A stretch of 15,688 nt of DNA from an uncultured Bacteroidales bacterium (GTDB lineage Bacteria > Bacteroidota > Bacteroidia > Bacteroidales > UBA932). The first letter of the stretch is position 1. Every line of letters starts with the position of its first letter. The stretch lies in assembly GCA_900317065.1 (NCBI GenBank), contig ONFK01000010.1, forward strand, positions 1-15,688, in the 5' to 3' direction. The notes below the pieces were generated by a model. It had not been told where the DNA came from, searched no databases, and saw only the letters and a program-made list of their open reading frames with translations. Positions 5,782 through 13,532 of the stretch are shown here, piece by piece. Position numbers and translations under genes: made by a program.

Positions 5782-7119
5782 ATGAAGAAGTTTATCGAGA
5801 CAATCAAGAACATCTTCAAGATTGAAGAGCTGCGCAAGCGCCTCGGTTACACCCTGGCTCTGATCCTGGTGTACAGGCTCGGTTGCTTCATCGTGCTTCC
5901 CGGCATCGACGCTACTATGCTCGCCAAGCTGCAGGACACTGCTTCCTCGGGTCTCGTCGGCCTGTTGAACATGTTCTCCGGCGGTGCATTCGGTAATGCT
6001 TCAATCTTTGCGCTCGGTGTGATGCCCTACATCTCGGCATCCATCGTAGTCCAGCTTCTTGGTGTGTTTGTGCCTTACTTCCGCAAACTCCAGATGGAAG
6101 GCGAAAGCGGGCGCAAGAAGATGAATCAGCTCACGAGGTATCTCACCATCCTGATCATCTGCATCCAGGGACCTGCCTACATGGCCGCTCTTCACAACCA
6201 GATTCCCGGTCAGGCGTTCATCGCAGTGAACCGTCTCGGCTGGAGCAACTTCATGTACAACATCGTATCCACCCTCATCCTGATGGCCGGTTCGATGTTC
6301 GTGATGTGGCTCGGCGAGCGTATCACCGACCGCGGCATCGGTAACGGTATCTCCCTCATCATCATGATAGGTATCGTGGCCCGTCTGCCTTTCGCAATCG
6401 CGGCTGAAGTCGGCGAGAAACTCTCCACCACCAACGGAGGTCTTCTTCTCCTCATTGTCGAGTTCCTCATCTGGTTCTTCGTCATCATTGCTGCCATCGC
6501 ACTGGTCCAGGCTGTCCGCCGCGTTCCCGTGCAGTATGCAAAGCGCGTGATCGGCAACCGTCAGTACGGCGGTGTCCGCCAGTACATCCCTCTGAAGATC
6601 AATGCTGCCGGCGTCATGCCTATCATCTTCGCTCAGGCCCTCATGCTCTTCCCTCTCATCTTCTCGAGGTGGGATGCAACCCGCGGCCTTGCAGCAACGC
6701 TTGGTAACTATACCGGATTCTGGTACAACTTCATCTTTGCAATTCTCATCATCATCTTCACATACTTCTACACCGCCGTTACGGTGAACCCCACCATGAT
6801 GGCAGAAGACATGAAGAGGAATGGTGGTTTCATACCGGGTGTGAAGCCTGGCAAGAAGACCGTGGAATATCTTGACTCCATCATGAGCAAGGTGACCCTC
6901 CCCGGCTCCATCTTCCTGGCAATCATATCCATCATGCCTGCATTCGCCAGGAACTTCGGCGTCACGGATTCATTTGCAAGCTTCTACGGAGGCACTTCGC
7001 TTCTGATCCTTGTCGGCGTCGTTCTCGACACACTGCAGCAGATCGAAAGTTATCTGCTTATGCGTCACTACGACGGCCTCATGAAGACCGGCCGCCTTAC
7101 CGGACGCTCGGGCATGTAG
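5782..7119 (+). CDS. secY: SecY, protein-conducting channel subunit
   Basis: At 445 residues with about ten hydrophobic membrane segments, this is a full-length SecY in the inner membrane. The N-terminus has IFKIEELRKRLGYTLALILVY. The plug region follows (LNMFSGGAFGNASIFALG, about 62-79), then the membrane motif MPYISASIVVQLL. Cytosolic loop C4 contains VQYAKRVIGNRQYGG (about 250-264) and C5 contains KRNGGFIPGVKPGKKT (about 345-360); both are contact sites for SecA and the ribosome. It forms the SecYEG translocon. It is tightly linked to rplO, 23 bases ahead of map. No adk lies between secY and map, as expected for this phylum. Confidence 0.98.
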   Translation: MKKFIETIKNIFKIEELRKRLGYTLALILVYRLGCFIVLPGIDATMLAKLQDTASSGLVGLLNMFSGGAFGNASIFALGVMPYISASIVVQLLGVFVPYFRKLQMEGESGRKKMNQLTRYLTILIICIQGPAYMAALHNQIPGQAFIAVNRLGWSNFMYNIVSTLILMAGSMFVMWLGERITDRGIGNGISLIIMIGIVARLPFAIAAEVGEKLSTTNGGLLLLIVEFLIWFFVIIAAIALVQAVRRVPVQYAKRVIGNRQYGGVRQYIPLKINAAGVMPIIFAQALMLFPLIFSRWDATRGLAATLGNYTGFWYNFIFAILIIIFTYFYTAVTVNPTMMAEDMKRNGGFIPGVKPGKKTVEYLDSIMSKVTLPGSIFLAIISIMPAFARNFGVTDSFASFYGGTSLLILVGVVLDTLQQIESYLLMRHYDGLMKTGRLTGRSGM

Positions 7120-7127
7120 TTCTTTGA
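7119..7127 (+). promoter_or_regulatory. boxA-like motif between secY and map
   Basis: GTTCTTTGA overlaps the last base of the secY stop and resembles boxA, the NusB/S10-binding antitermination element found in rRNA leaders; a similar GTTCTTTGACA string is common ahead of rRNA genes in Bacteroides. A single 9-base match in the middle of an operon is weak evidence. Confidence 0.2.
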
Positions 7128-7142
7128 AAATTCAGAAGTGAG

Positions 7143-7922
7143 ATGGTAAGACCCAAGACAGAGGAAGAGATTGCGCTCCTTCGCGAGAATGCCATAATAG
7201 TCAGCAAGACTTTGGCGGAAGTCGGTAAGACGGTCGCCCCCGGTGTGACAACCAAAGAGTTGAACAGGGTGGCCGAGACTTTCATCCGCGACCACGGCGC
7301 CATTCCTTCTTTCCTCGGATTCGAGGGTTTCCCCGCAGCAATCTGCGCTTCGGTGAACGATGTCGTCGTGCACGGATTTCCGTCCGACTATGTCCTCAAG
7401 GAGGGCGATATCGTCACCGCGGACATCGGCACGCTGTACAAGGGCTATAACGGCGATTCCGCATACACCTTCCCTGTCGGGGAGGTGAGTGCGGAGACCC
7501 GCAGGCTCCTCGACGTGACGAAGGCCTCGCTCTACAAGGGCATAGAGGCGGCTGTGGCGGGCAACAGGGTCGGCGACATCGGATACGCGGTGCAATCTTA
7601 CGTCGAGTCGTTCGGTTTCTCCATTGTCCGTGAGCTTGAAGGTCACGGAATCGGGCGGGAAATGCACGAGACTCCGGGCGTGCCGAATTTCGGGCGTCCG
7701 GGCCACGGTCCCAAACTGGTGGACGGAATGACTATCTGTATTGAGCCGATGGTGAATGCCGGCGGGCGCAGCGTGTACCTCGACCGTAATGGTTGGTCCG
7801 TGCACACTGCCGACCGCAGCAACTCCGCTCATTACGAACTGACGGTTGTTATCCGTCGCGGCAAAGCTGAGCAGCTGTCAACCTTCGATTTTATCGAGAA
7901 AGATCCCAAGATCAATTTTTAA
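7143..7922 (+). CDS. map: Methionine aminopeptidase, type I
   Basis: This 259-residue cytosolic metalloenzyme removes the initiator methionine from new proteins. All five metal ligands of the family are visible: Asp94 (TADIG), Asp105 (NGDSA), His168 (GHGIG), Glu201 (IEPM) and Glu232 (HYELT). The substrate-contact histidine is His77 (VVHGFP). The usual EHT motif around the last ligand reads ELT, leaving the metal-binding glutamate intact. There is no N-terminal zinc-finger extension, so this is the short bacterial type. Its place between secY and infA supports the call and is the usual Bacteroidales arrangement. Confidence 0.97.
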   Translation: MVRPKTEEEIALLRENAIIVSKTLAEVGKTVAPGVTTKELNRVAETFIRDHGAIPSFLGFEGFPAAICASVNDVVVHGFPSDYVLKEGDIVTADIGTLYKGYNGDSAYTFPVGEVSAETRRLLDVTKASLYKGIEAAVAGNRVGDIGYAVQSYVESFGFSIVRELEGHGIGREMHETPGVPNFGRPGHGPKLVDGMTICIEPMVNAGGRSVYLDRNGWSVHTADRSNSAHYELTVVIRRGKAEQLSTFDFIEKDPKINF

Positions 7923-7935
7923 CGCTTAATATTCA

Positions 7936-8154
7936 ATGTCTAAACAAGTAGCAATAGAACAAGATGGAAAGGTTATAGAGACCCTTCCAAACGCGATGTT
8001 CAAGGTCGAGCTTGAGAACGGTCACGTGCTTCTCTGCAATATATCGGGGAAGATGCGCATGAACTTTATCCACATTCTTCTGGGCGACAAAGTAAGAGTT
8101 GAAATTTCGCCTTACGATTTGACCAAGGGCAGAATATCTTTCAGATACAAATAA
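7936..8154 (+). CDS. infA: Translation initiation factor IF-1
   Basis: This 72-residue single OB-fold protein matches IF-1 throughout: GKVIETLPNAMFKVELENGH, CNISGKMRMNFIHILLGDKV and SPYDLTKGRISFRYK. IF-1 binds the 30S A site and helps IF-2 and IF-3 select the initiator tRNA. It lies 13 bases after map and 12 bases before rpmJ, the conserved infA-rpmJ-rpsM order. No Shine-Dalgarno site is seen. Confidence 0.98.
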   Translation: MSKQVAIEQDGKVIETLPNAMFKVELENGHVLLCNISGKMRMNFIHILLGDKVRVEISPYDLTKGRISFRYK

Positions 8155-8166
8155 AATTACCACGAT

Positions 8167-8283
8167 ATGAAAGTCAAAACATCCATCAAGAAGCGCAGTG
8201 AAGATTGCAAGATCGTGAAGCGTAAAGGCCGTCTTTACGTGATCTGCAAAAAGAACCCCAAGTTCAAGATGCGCCAGGGATAA
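8167..8283 (+). CDS. rpmJ: 50S ribosomal protein L36, zinc site degraded
   Basis: This 38-residue basic protein reads MKVKTSIKKRSEDCKIVKR, then GRLYVICKKNPKFKMRQG, a clear bL36. L36 is the smallest 50S protein and helps fold 23S rRNA near the factor-binding site. The classical zinc ligands are Cys11, Cys14, Cys27 and His33 in E. coli numbering. Here position 11 is Ser and 33 is Phe, while Cys14 and Cys27 remain. It therefore probably cannot hold zinc in the normal way, an intermediate between zinc-binding and zinc-free types. It lies between infA and rpsM as expected. Confidence 0.96.
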   Translation: MKVKTSIKKRSEDCKIVKRKGRLYVICKKNPKFKMRQG

Positions 8284-8285
8284 TC

Positions 8286-8300
8286 AATTGTCTAACAATT
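8286..8300 (+). repeat. Short inverted repeat between rpmJ and rpsM
   Basis: AATTGT and ACAATT are perfect complements around a 3-base CTA loop in the 33-base rpmJ-rpsM gap, the widest gap inside the cluster. The stem is A/T-rich with no T-tract after it, so it is not a good terminator. In E. coli the region before rpsM is the S4 repressor target, but no resemblance to that pseudoknot is visible. Confidence 0.3.
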
Positions 8301-8316
8301 AAGTAAAAGTATAATT

Positions 8317-8691
8317 ATGGCAAGAATAGCCGGTGTTGATTTACCAAACAACAAAAGAGGTGATGTAGGACTCACCTACATCTACGGAATCGGCCGCAGC
8401 ACTGCTACCAGGATCCTGGAGAAGTGCGGCATCGATCCTACTATCAAGGTTGGCGACTGGGATGACGCACAGACCGCAGCAATCCGTGCCGAAGTCGGTG
8501 AGCTCAAGATCGAAGGTGAACTCCGTTCCACCGTTCAGATGAACATCAAGCGACTCATGGATATCGGTTGCTACCGTGGAATCCGTCACCGTGTCGGCCT
8601 CCCTGTCCGCGGGCAGAGCACCAAGAACAACGCCCGTACCCGCAAGGGTAAGAAGAAGACCGTTGCCAACAAGAAGAAGGCGACCAAGTAA
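8317..8691 (+). CDS. rpsM: 30S ribosomal protein S13
   Basis: This 124-residue uS13 starts MARIAGVDLPNNKRGDVGL and has YIYGIGRSTA and the C-terminal signature RGIRHRVGLPVRGQSTKNNA. A very basic tail follows (KGKKKTVANKKKATK) that reaches towards P-site tRNA. S13 forms bridges between the 30S head and the 50S subunit. It opens the alpha-type block rpsM-rpsK-rpsD-rpoA-rplQ. Confidence 0.97.
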   Translation: MARIAGVDLPNNKRGDVGLTYIYGIGRSTATRILEKCGIDPTIKVGDWDDAQTAAIRAEVGELKIEGELRSTVQMNIKRLMDIGCYRGIRHRVGLPVRGQSTKNNARTRKGKKKTVANKKKATK

Positions 8692-8704
8692 AAGCAGTTG
8701 AATT

Positions 8705-9091
8705 ATGGCAAAGAAAACAACAACATCCAAGAGAGTTGTCAAGGTGGAAGCTTATGGGCAGGCCCACATCTCCTCCACTTTCAACAACGTAATCGTGTCT
8801 CTGACCAATGCTCAGGGGCAGGTGATCAGCTGGGGTTCCGCTGGCAAGTGCGGTTTCCGTGGTTCCAAGAAGAACACTCCGTACGCTGCACAGATGGCCG
8901 CAGAAGATGCCGCCAAGACTGCTTATGATGCAGGTCTTCGCAAAGTGAAAGTATTCGTCAAGGGTCCTGGTTCCGGACGTGAATCCGCTATCCGCACCAT
9001 CAACAACGCAGGCATCATCGTCACCGAGATCGTCGACGTGACTCCTATGCCTCACAATGGTTGCCGTCCGAAAGGCCGTCGTAAAGTTTAA
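8705..9091 (+). CDS. rpsK: 30S ribosomal protein S11
   Basis: This 128-residue uS11 has the motifs AHISSTFNNVIVSLTNAQG, SWGSAGKCGFRGSKKNTPYA, VKGPGSGRESAIRTI, and the C-terminal DVTPMPHNGCRPKGRRKV, all canonical. S11 lies on the 30S platform near the Shine-Dalgarno/anti-Shine-Dalgarno helix and the E site. It begins 13 bases after rpsM and is followed by rpsD. Confidence 0.97.
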   Translation: MAKKTTTSKRVVKVEAYGQAHISSTFNNVIVSLTNAQGQVISWGSAGKCGFRGSKKNTPYAAQMAAEDAAKTAYDAGLRKVKVFVKGPGSGRESAIRTINNAGIIVTEIVDVTPMPHNGCRPKGRRKV

Positions 9092-9110
9092 CGTTTAAAG
9101 ACAAGAAACT

Positions 9111-9713
9111 ATGGCAAGATATACAGGACCTACCACCAAGATCGCCCGTAAGTTCGGCGAACCCATCTTCGGTGCAGACAAAGATTTCGAAAAGAGAAAC
9201 TATCCTCCGGGACAGCACGGACTCGCTGCAAAGCGCAAGAAGAGCAAGGAGTATGGTGTACAGCTGAAAGAGAAGCAGAAAGTCAAATATATGTACGGTG
9301 TGCTCGAGCGTCAGTTCCACAACACCTACAACAAGGCTTCTCGCATGAGCGGCCAGAAGGGTGAGAACCTCATCCTCCTCCTCGAGAGCCGTCTCGACAA
9401 CGTGGTATACCGTCTCGGCATCGCTCCCTCCAGGGCAGCCGCACGCCAGCTCGTAAGCCACCGTCACATCACACTCAACGGTTCCGTCTGCAACATCCCT
9501 TCCGCAACCGTAAAGGCCGGTGACGTCGTCGCCGTTCGCGAAAGGAGCAAGAACCTCGAGGTCATCACTGCAGCTGTCGCAGGTGCATCCAAGTACTCCT
9601 GGCTGGAGTTCGACGCACAGACACTCAGCGGCAAGTTCCTGAATGTCCCCCTCCGTGCCGACATTCCCGAAAACATCAACGAGCAGCTCATCGTCGACCT
9701 GTACTCCAAGTAA
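9111..9713 (+). CDS. rpsD: 30S ribosomal protein S4
   Basis: This 200-residue uS4 begins MARYTGPTTKIARKFGEPIFG, with the NYPPGQHG motif at 30-37. The S4 RNA-binding domain lies at about 92-155 (SRLDNVVYRLGIAPSRAAAR, then HRHITLNGSVCNIPS). S4 nucleates 30S assembly on the 16S 5' domain, and in E. coli it represses the alpha operon. The N-terminus has no cysteine cluster, so this is the zinc-free form. It is followed after 19 bases by rpoA. Confidence 0.97.
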   Translation: MARYTGPTTKIARKFGEPIFGADKDFEKRNYPPGQHGLAAKRKKSKEYGVQLKEKQKVKYMYGVLERQFHNTYNKASRMSGQKGENLILLLESRLDNVVYRLGIAPSRAAARQLVSHRHITLNGSVCNIPSATVKAGDVVAVRERSKNLEVITAAVAGASKYSWLEFDAQTLSGKFLNVPLRADIPENINEQLIVDLYSK

Positions 9714-9732
9714 CATTTAACACCCAGCAATT

Positions 9733-10740
9733 ATGGCAATCTTAGCATTCCAGAAACCTGACAAGGTTATTATGCTCGAAGGTTCCGATACCCTCGGACG
9801 TTTCGAATTCCGCCCTCTCGAGCCGGGTTACGGCCAGACTATCGGCAATGCCCTCCGACGCATACTTCTTGCTTCCCTTGAAGGATTCGCCATCAGCCAG
9901 ATTCGCATCAGCGGTGTCGACCAGGAATTCGCAACGATTCCCGGCGTCATCGAAGGCATGCAGGACATCATCCTCAACCTCAAGCAGGTCCGTTTCAAGA
10001 GGATGGTCGAAGGCGTCGACAGCGAAGAGGCCCGGATCGTCATCAGCGGCAAGCAGGAGTTCAAGGCGGAGGACATCTCGAAAGGATTGTCTTCTTTCAC
10101 GGTGTTAAACCCTGATCAGCACATCTGCTCTCTTGAGCCTTCAGTAAAACTCGAAATCAACATCCTCATCACGAGGGGCCGCGGTTTCGTTCCTGCTGAG
10201 GAATCCCGCGACGAGAACACTCCTATCGGAACTATTCCGGTAGACGCCATCTACACCCCTATCCGCAAGGTCAACTGGAGCGTGGACAACTGGCGTGTCG
10301 AGCAGAAGACTGACTACGAGAAGCTCAACCTTGAGATTGAAACCGATGGTTCCATTTCTCCGAGCGCTGCTCTTCAGGATGCAGCAAACATCCTCATCTA
10401 TCACTTCAAGCTCTTTACCGACGACAACAAGATCTCTCTCGAGAGCCCTCTTGAAACCGAAAGCAAGGAACTTGACGAGGAGAGCCTCCGCATGAGGCAC
10501 GTCCTCCTCACCAAACTCTCCGACATGGGACTTTCCGTCCGCGCGTTCAACTGCCTCAAGGCCGCCGACATCGACACTTTCGCCGACCTGGTGTCCTACA
10601 GCCGCGCCGAACTCATGAAGTTCCGCAACTTCGGACGCAAGTCGCTCAACGAGATCGACCTGCTGGTGGAGAAGATGAAACTCTCGTTCGGAATGGATGT
10701 CACCAAGTACAATATTGAACCCAAGAAAAAGAATATCTAA
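9733..10740 (+). CDS. rpoA: RNA polymerase alpha subunit
   Basis: This 335-residue protein has both alpha domains. The N-terminal dimerisation domain (about 1-230) contains GRFEFRPLEPGYGQTIGNALRR, split between strand and helix, and GVIEGMQDIILNLK. The C-terminal DNA-binding domain (about 255-320) contains LSVRAFNCLKAADIDTFADL and KFRNFGRKSLNEID. Arg270 and Asn273 match E. coli Arg265 and Asn268, which contact UP elements and activators. It ends in a basic tail, KKKNI. It lies two bases before rplQ, in the standard alpha-operon place. Confidence 0.98.
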   Translation: MAILAFQKPDKVIMLEGSDTLGRFEFRPLEPGYGQTIGNALRRILLASLEGFAISQIRISGVDQEFATIPGVIEGMQDIILNLKQVRFKRMVEGVDSEEARIVISGKQEFKAEDISKGLSSFTVLNPDQHICSLEPSVKLEINILITRGRGFVPAEESRDENTPIGTIPVDAIYTPIRKVNWSVDNWRVEQKTDYEKLNLEIETDGSISPSAALQDAANILIYHFKLFTDDNKISLESPLETESKELDEESLRMRHVLLTKLSDMGLSVRAFNCLKAADIDTFADLVSYSRAELMKFRNFGRKSLNEIDLLVEKMKLSFGMDVTKYNIEPKKKNI

Positions 10741-10742
10741 CG

Positions 10743-11237
10743 ATGAGACACAATAAAGCAGTTAATCATCTCGGTCGCAAGAGCGGACATCGCAAGGCAC
10801 TCCTCGCCAATATGGCTTCTTCGCTGATTCTCCACAAGAGGATCGTCACCACCGAGGCCAAGGCAAAGGCTCTCAAGCCTTATCTTGAACCGCTTATCAC
10901 CAAGAGCAAGGAAGATACAACGCACAACCGCCGCGTCGTCTTCAGTTATCTCAAGGACAAGAACGCCGTAAGCGAACTTTTCCGCACCATCGCCCCCAAG
11001 ATCGCAGACCGTCCGGGTGGATATCTCCGTATCCTCCATGTCGGTTTCCGTCAGGGAGATGCCGCTGAGATGGCTCTCATAGAGTTCGTCGACTTCAACG
11101 AGGCCGCCCTCGCAGGCAGCACCAAGAAGGAGGCCAAGAAGACCACACGCCGCAGCCGCGCGAAGAAGGCGGAAGCTGCTCCGGCCGAAGAGGCTCCCGC
11201 AGCGGAAGCGCCCGCAGAGGCTCCTAAGGCTGAATAA
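10743..11237 (+). CDS. rplQ: 50S ribosomal protein L17 with charged tail
   Basis: Residues 1-120 are a normal bL17 core: MRHNKAVNHLGRKSGHRKAL, then NMASSLILHKRIVTTEAKAK and GGYLRILHVGFRQGDAAEMA. L17 sits at the tunnel exit region of the 50S subunit. Residues 121-164 form an extra tail: a basic part (KKEAKKTTRRSRAKK, about 128-142), then an Ala/Pro/Glu low-complexity part with repeated EAPA units. Such tails occur in other Bacteroidetes L17 proteins; their role is not known to me. It is the last gene of the cluster and is followed by a terminator. Confidence 0.96.
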   Translation: MRHNKAVNHLGRKSGHRKALLANMASSLILHKRIVTTEAKAKALKPYLEPLITKSKEDTTHNRRVVFSYLKDKNAVSELFRTIAPKIADRPGGYLRILHVGFRQGDAAEMALIEFVDFNEAALAGSTKKEAKKTTRRSRAKKAEAAPAEEAPAAEAPAEAPKAE

Positions 11238-11251
11238 AACAGCCGCAAAAT

Positions 11252-11286
11252 GAAGGGGGAAATTTCGGTTTCTCCCTTCTTTTTTT
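11252..11286 (+). terminator. Intrinsic terminator after rplQ
   Basis: An 11-base-pair stem (GAAGGGGGAAA with TTTCTCCCTTC, one G-T wobble) closes a 6-base loop and is followed at once by seven or more T residues. It ends the 22-gene cluster 14 bases after the rplQ stop. Its T-tract runs into the -7 box of the hppA promoter. Confidence 0.9.
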
Positions 11287-11293
11287 ATCTTTG
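11263..11293 (+). promoter_or_regulatory. Promoter of hppA overlapping the rplQ terminator
   Basis: A -7 box TATCTTTG at 11286-11293 matches TAnnTTTG. Nineteen bases upstream is TTTC at 11263-11266, a 3 of 4 match to the -33 TTTG, lying in the terminator loop. Transcription should start near 11299, giving a leader of about 20 nt with no Shine-Dalgarno motif. Confidence 0.65.
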
Positions 11294-11318
11294 CATATTA
11301 TAACTAAAACAAAACTTT

Positions 11319-13526
11319 ATGAACCCGCTATTCTACGCAGTTCCCATTGCCTCGGTCGTGGCGCTCGTTTTCGCCGCAATCTTCTATGCACAAATGAAAA
11401 AGGAGGATGAGGGAACCCCTACAATGAAGAAAATCGCACAGTTCGTGCGTGAGGGAGCAATGGCTTACCTCAAACAGCAGTACAAGGTAGTTATCATCGT
11501 GTTTGCCGTGCTGGCCGTATTTTTCGCCGTGCTGGCTTACGGCTTCGGAGTACAGAATCCCTGGGTGCCCTTCGCATTCCTCACCGGCGGTTTCTTCTCC
11601 GGACTTGCCGGTTTCATCGGCATGCGCACCGCTACATACGCCTCCGGCCGCACCGCCAACGCCGCCCGCCGCAGCCTGAACGCAGGCCTTAAGGTGGCCT
11701 TCCGCTCCGGTGCAGTCATGGGCCTTACCGTGGTGGGCCTCGGACTTCTGGACATCGCCCTCTGGTTCATCCTCTTGAACGCTTTCGTGGATGACGTCAC
11801 CACCGCACAGAAGATGGTTGTCATCACCACCACCATGCTCACCTTCGGAATGGGTGCATCCACCCAGGCCCTCTTCGCACGAGTGGGCGGAGGCATCTAC
11901 ACCAAGGCCGCCGATGTGGGCGCCGACCTTGTCGGAAAGGTGGAGACCGATCTCCCCGAGGACGACCCCCGCAACCCCGCTACCATCGCCGACAACGTGG
12001 GCGACAACGTGGGTGACGTGGCCGGTATGGGTGCAGACCTTTACGAAAGCTACTGCGGTTCCATCCTATCCACAATGGCACTGGGTGCATCCGCATTCTA
12101 CGGAGCAGGCGACGACATGCAGATGCGCGCCATCCTCGCCCCCATGCTCATCGCCGCAATCGGCGTGGTGCTGTCCGTGCTCAGCATCTTCACCGTGCGC
12201 ACCAAGGAAGGCGCCGGCATGGCTGAGCTCCTGAAGAGCATGAGCGTGGGCACCAACCTCGCAGCCGCCCTCAGCGGCGTCGCCACCTTCGGCGTGCTCT
12301 ACCTCCTCGGTTTCGAGAACTGGTGGCAGCTCAGCTTCTCCGTGGTGGCCGGCCTCCTCGCAGGCGTCATCATCGGCAAGGCGACCGAATACTACACGTC
12401 GCACTCCTATAAACCTACGCAGAAACTGGCCGAAGCGTCCCAGACCGGCCCCGCTACCGTCATCATCAACGGTGTGGGCCTCGGAATGGTGTCCACCGCC
12501 ATCCCCGTCTTCGCCATTGCGTGCGCCATCATTCTGGCTTATCTCTTCGCCATCAACTTCGACGTTGCGAACATGCTGACCGCCGCGAACCTCTCCAAGG
12601 GTCTGTACGGCGTGGCAATCGCAGCCGTGGGCATGCTCTCCACTCTGGGAATCACCCTCGCCACCGATGCATACGGCCCTATCGCCGACAATGCGGGAGG
12701 CAATGCGCAGATGAGCGAACTCGAGCCTGAAGTGCGCGAGCGCACCGATGTCCTGGACGCCCTCGGCAACACCACCGCCGCCACCGGCAAGGGCTTCGCC
12801 ATCGGCTCCGCCGCACTGACCGCCCTCGCACTCCTTGCATCCTACATCGAGGAGATCAAGATCGCCCTCGAGCGCACCGGCGAGAAGGTGCTCTCCGTCG
12901 CGGGAGACATGATAGCAGCCGCCGACGCCAGCATCCTCGACATCCTCAACAACTACAATGTCAGCTTGATGAATCCTTCCGTTCTCGCGGGCGTGTTCAT
13001 CGGTGCGATGATGGCATTCCTCTTCTGCGGTCTCACCATGAACGCAGTCGGCCGTGCCGCAGGCAAGATGGTCATCGAGGTGCGCCGCCAGTTCCGCGAA
13101 ATCAAGGGGATCCTCACCGGTGAGGGTACTCCCGATTACAAGCGCTGCGTAGAGATCTCCACCAAGGCCGCCCAGCACGAAATGCTCGGCCCCGCCATCA
13201 TCGCCATCCTCGTTCCCGTCCTCACCGGCATCGTTCTGGGAGTCGCAGGCGTGCTCGGACTGCTCATCGGCGGTCTCGGCGCAGGCTTCGTGCTCGCCGT
13301 GTTCATGTCGAACTCCGGCGGCGCATGGGACAATGCGAAGAAGTATGTCGAGGAAGGCAATTTCGGTGGCAAGAACTCCGACAGCCATCACGCAACGGTG
13401 GTCGGCGATACCGTCGGAGATCCTTTCAAAGACACATCCGGACCTTCGCTGAACATCCTCATCAAACTGATGAGCATGGTTTCAATCGTCATGGCCGGAC
13501 TCACTGTTGGATTTCATTTGCTTTAA
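11319..13526 (+). CDS. hppA: Ion-pumping membrane pyrophosphatase, K+-dependent type
   Basis: This 735-residue polytopic protein is a full-length membrane pyrophosphatase: it hydrolyses cytosolic PPi and pumps H+ and/or Na+ out across the inner membrane. The pyrophosphate site is intact: DVGADLVGKVE at 199-209, DNVGDNVGD at 225-233, DAYGPIADNAGG at 450-461, and a C-terminal block with NSGGAWDNAKKYVE and DTVGDPFKDTSGPS. GNTTAATGKG at 483-492 has Ala487 and Gly490, the residues of K+-dependent enzymes (K+-independent ones have Lys and Thr). The gate glutamate in DLYESYCG is Glu243, the position seen in Na+-transporting members. A Bacteroides relative is reported to pump both Na+ and H+, so a Na+ or Na+/H+ pump is the best inference. 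It has its own promoter and is probably co-transcribed with the next gene. Confidence 0.96.
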   Translation: MNPLFYAVPIASVVALVFAAIFYAQMKKEDEGTPTMKKIAQFVREGAMAYLKQQYKVVIIVFAVLAVFFAVLAYGFGVQNPWVPFAFLTGGFFSGLAGFIGMRTATYASGRTANAARRSLNAGLKVAFRSGAVMGLTVVGLGLLDIALWFILLNAFVDDVTTAQKMVVITTTMLTFGMGASTQALFARVGGGIYTKAADVGADLVGKVETDLPEDDPRNPATIADNVGDNVGDVAGMGADLYESYCGSILSTMALGASAFYGAGDDMQMRAILAPMLIAAIGVVLSVLSIFTVRTKEGAGMAELLKSMSVGTNLAAALSGVATFGVLYLLGFENWWQLSFSVVAGLLAGVIIGKATEYYTSHSYKPTQKLAEASQTGPATVIINGVGLGMVSTAIPVFAIACAIILAYLFAINFDVANMLTAANLSKGLYGVAIAAVGMLSTLGITLATDAYGPIADNAGGNAQMSELEPEVRERTDVLDALGNTTAATGKGFAIGSAALTALALLASYIEEIKIALERTGEKVLSVAGDMIAAADASILDILNNYNVSLMNPSVLAGVFIGAMMAFLFCGLTMNAVGRAAGKMVIEVRRQFREIKGILTGEGTPDYKRCVEISTKAAQHEMLGPAIIAILVPVLTGIVLGVAGVLGLLIGGLGAGFVLAVFMSNSGGAWDNAKKYVEEGNFGGKNSDSHHATVVGDTVGDPFKDTSGPSLNILIKLMSMVSIVMAGLTVGFHLL

Positions 13527-13532
13527 CGGACT

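Noticed and set aside
9075..9110. A palindrome-like stretch between rpsK and rpsD (GTTTAACGTTTAAA)
   Set aside because: The arms do not pair perfectly and there is no T-tract; nothing beyond A/T-rich spacer is supported.
12066..13391. A 441-codon open frame on the minus strand opposite hppA
   Set aside because: It is the shadow of a G+C-rich, codon-biased gene; its product is a His/Glu/Gly-rich string with no recognisable domain, while the plus strand encodes an unmistakable pyrophosphatase.
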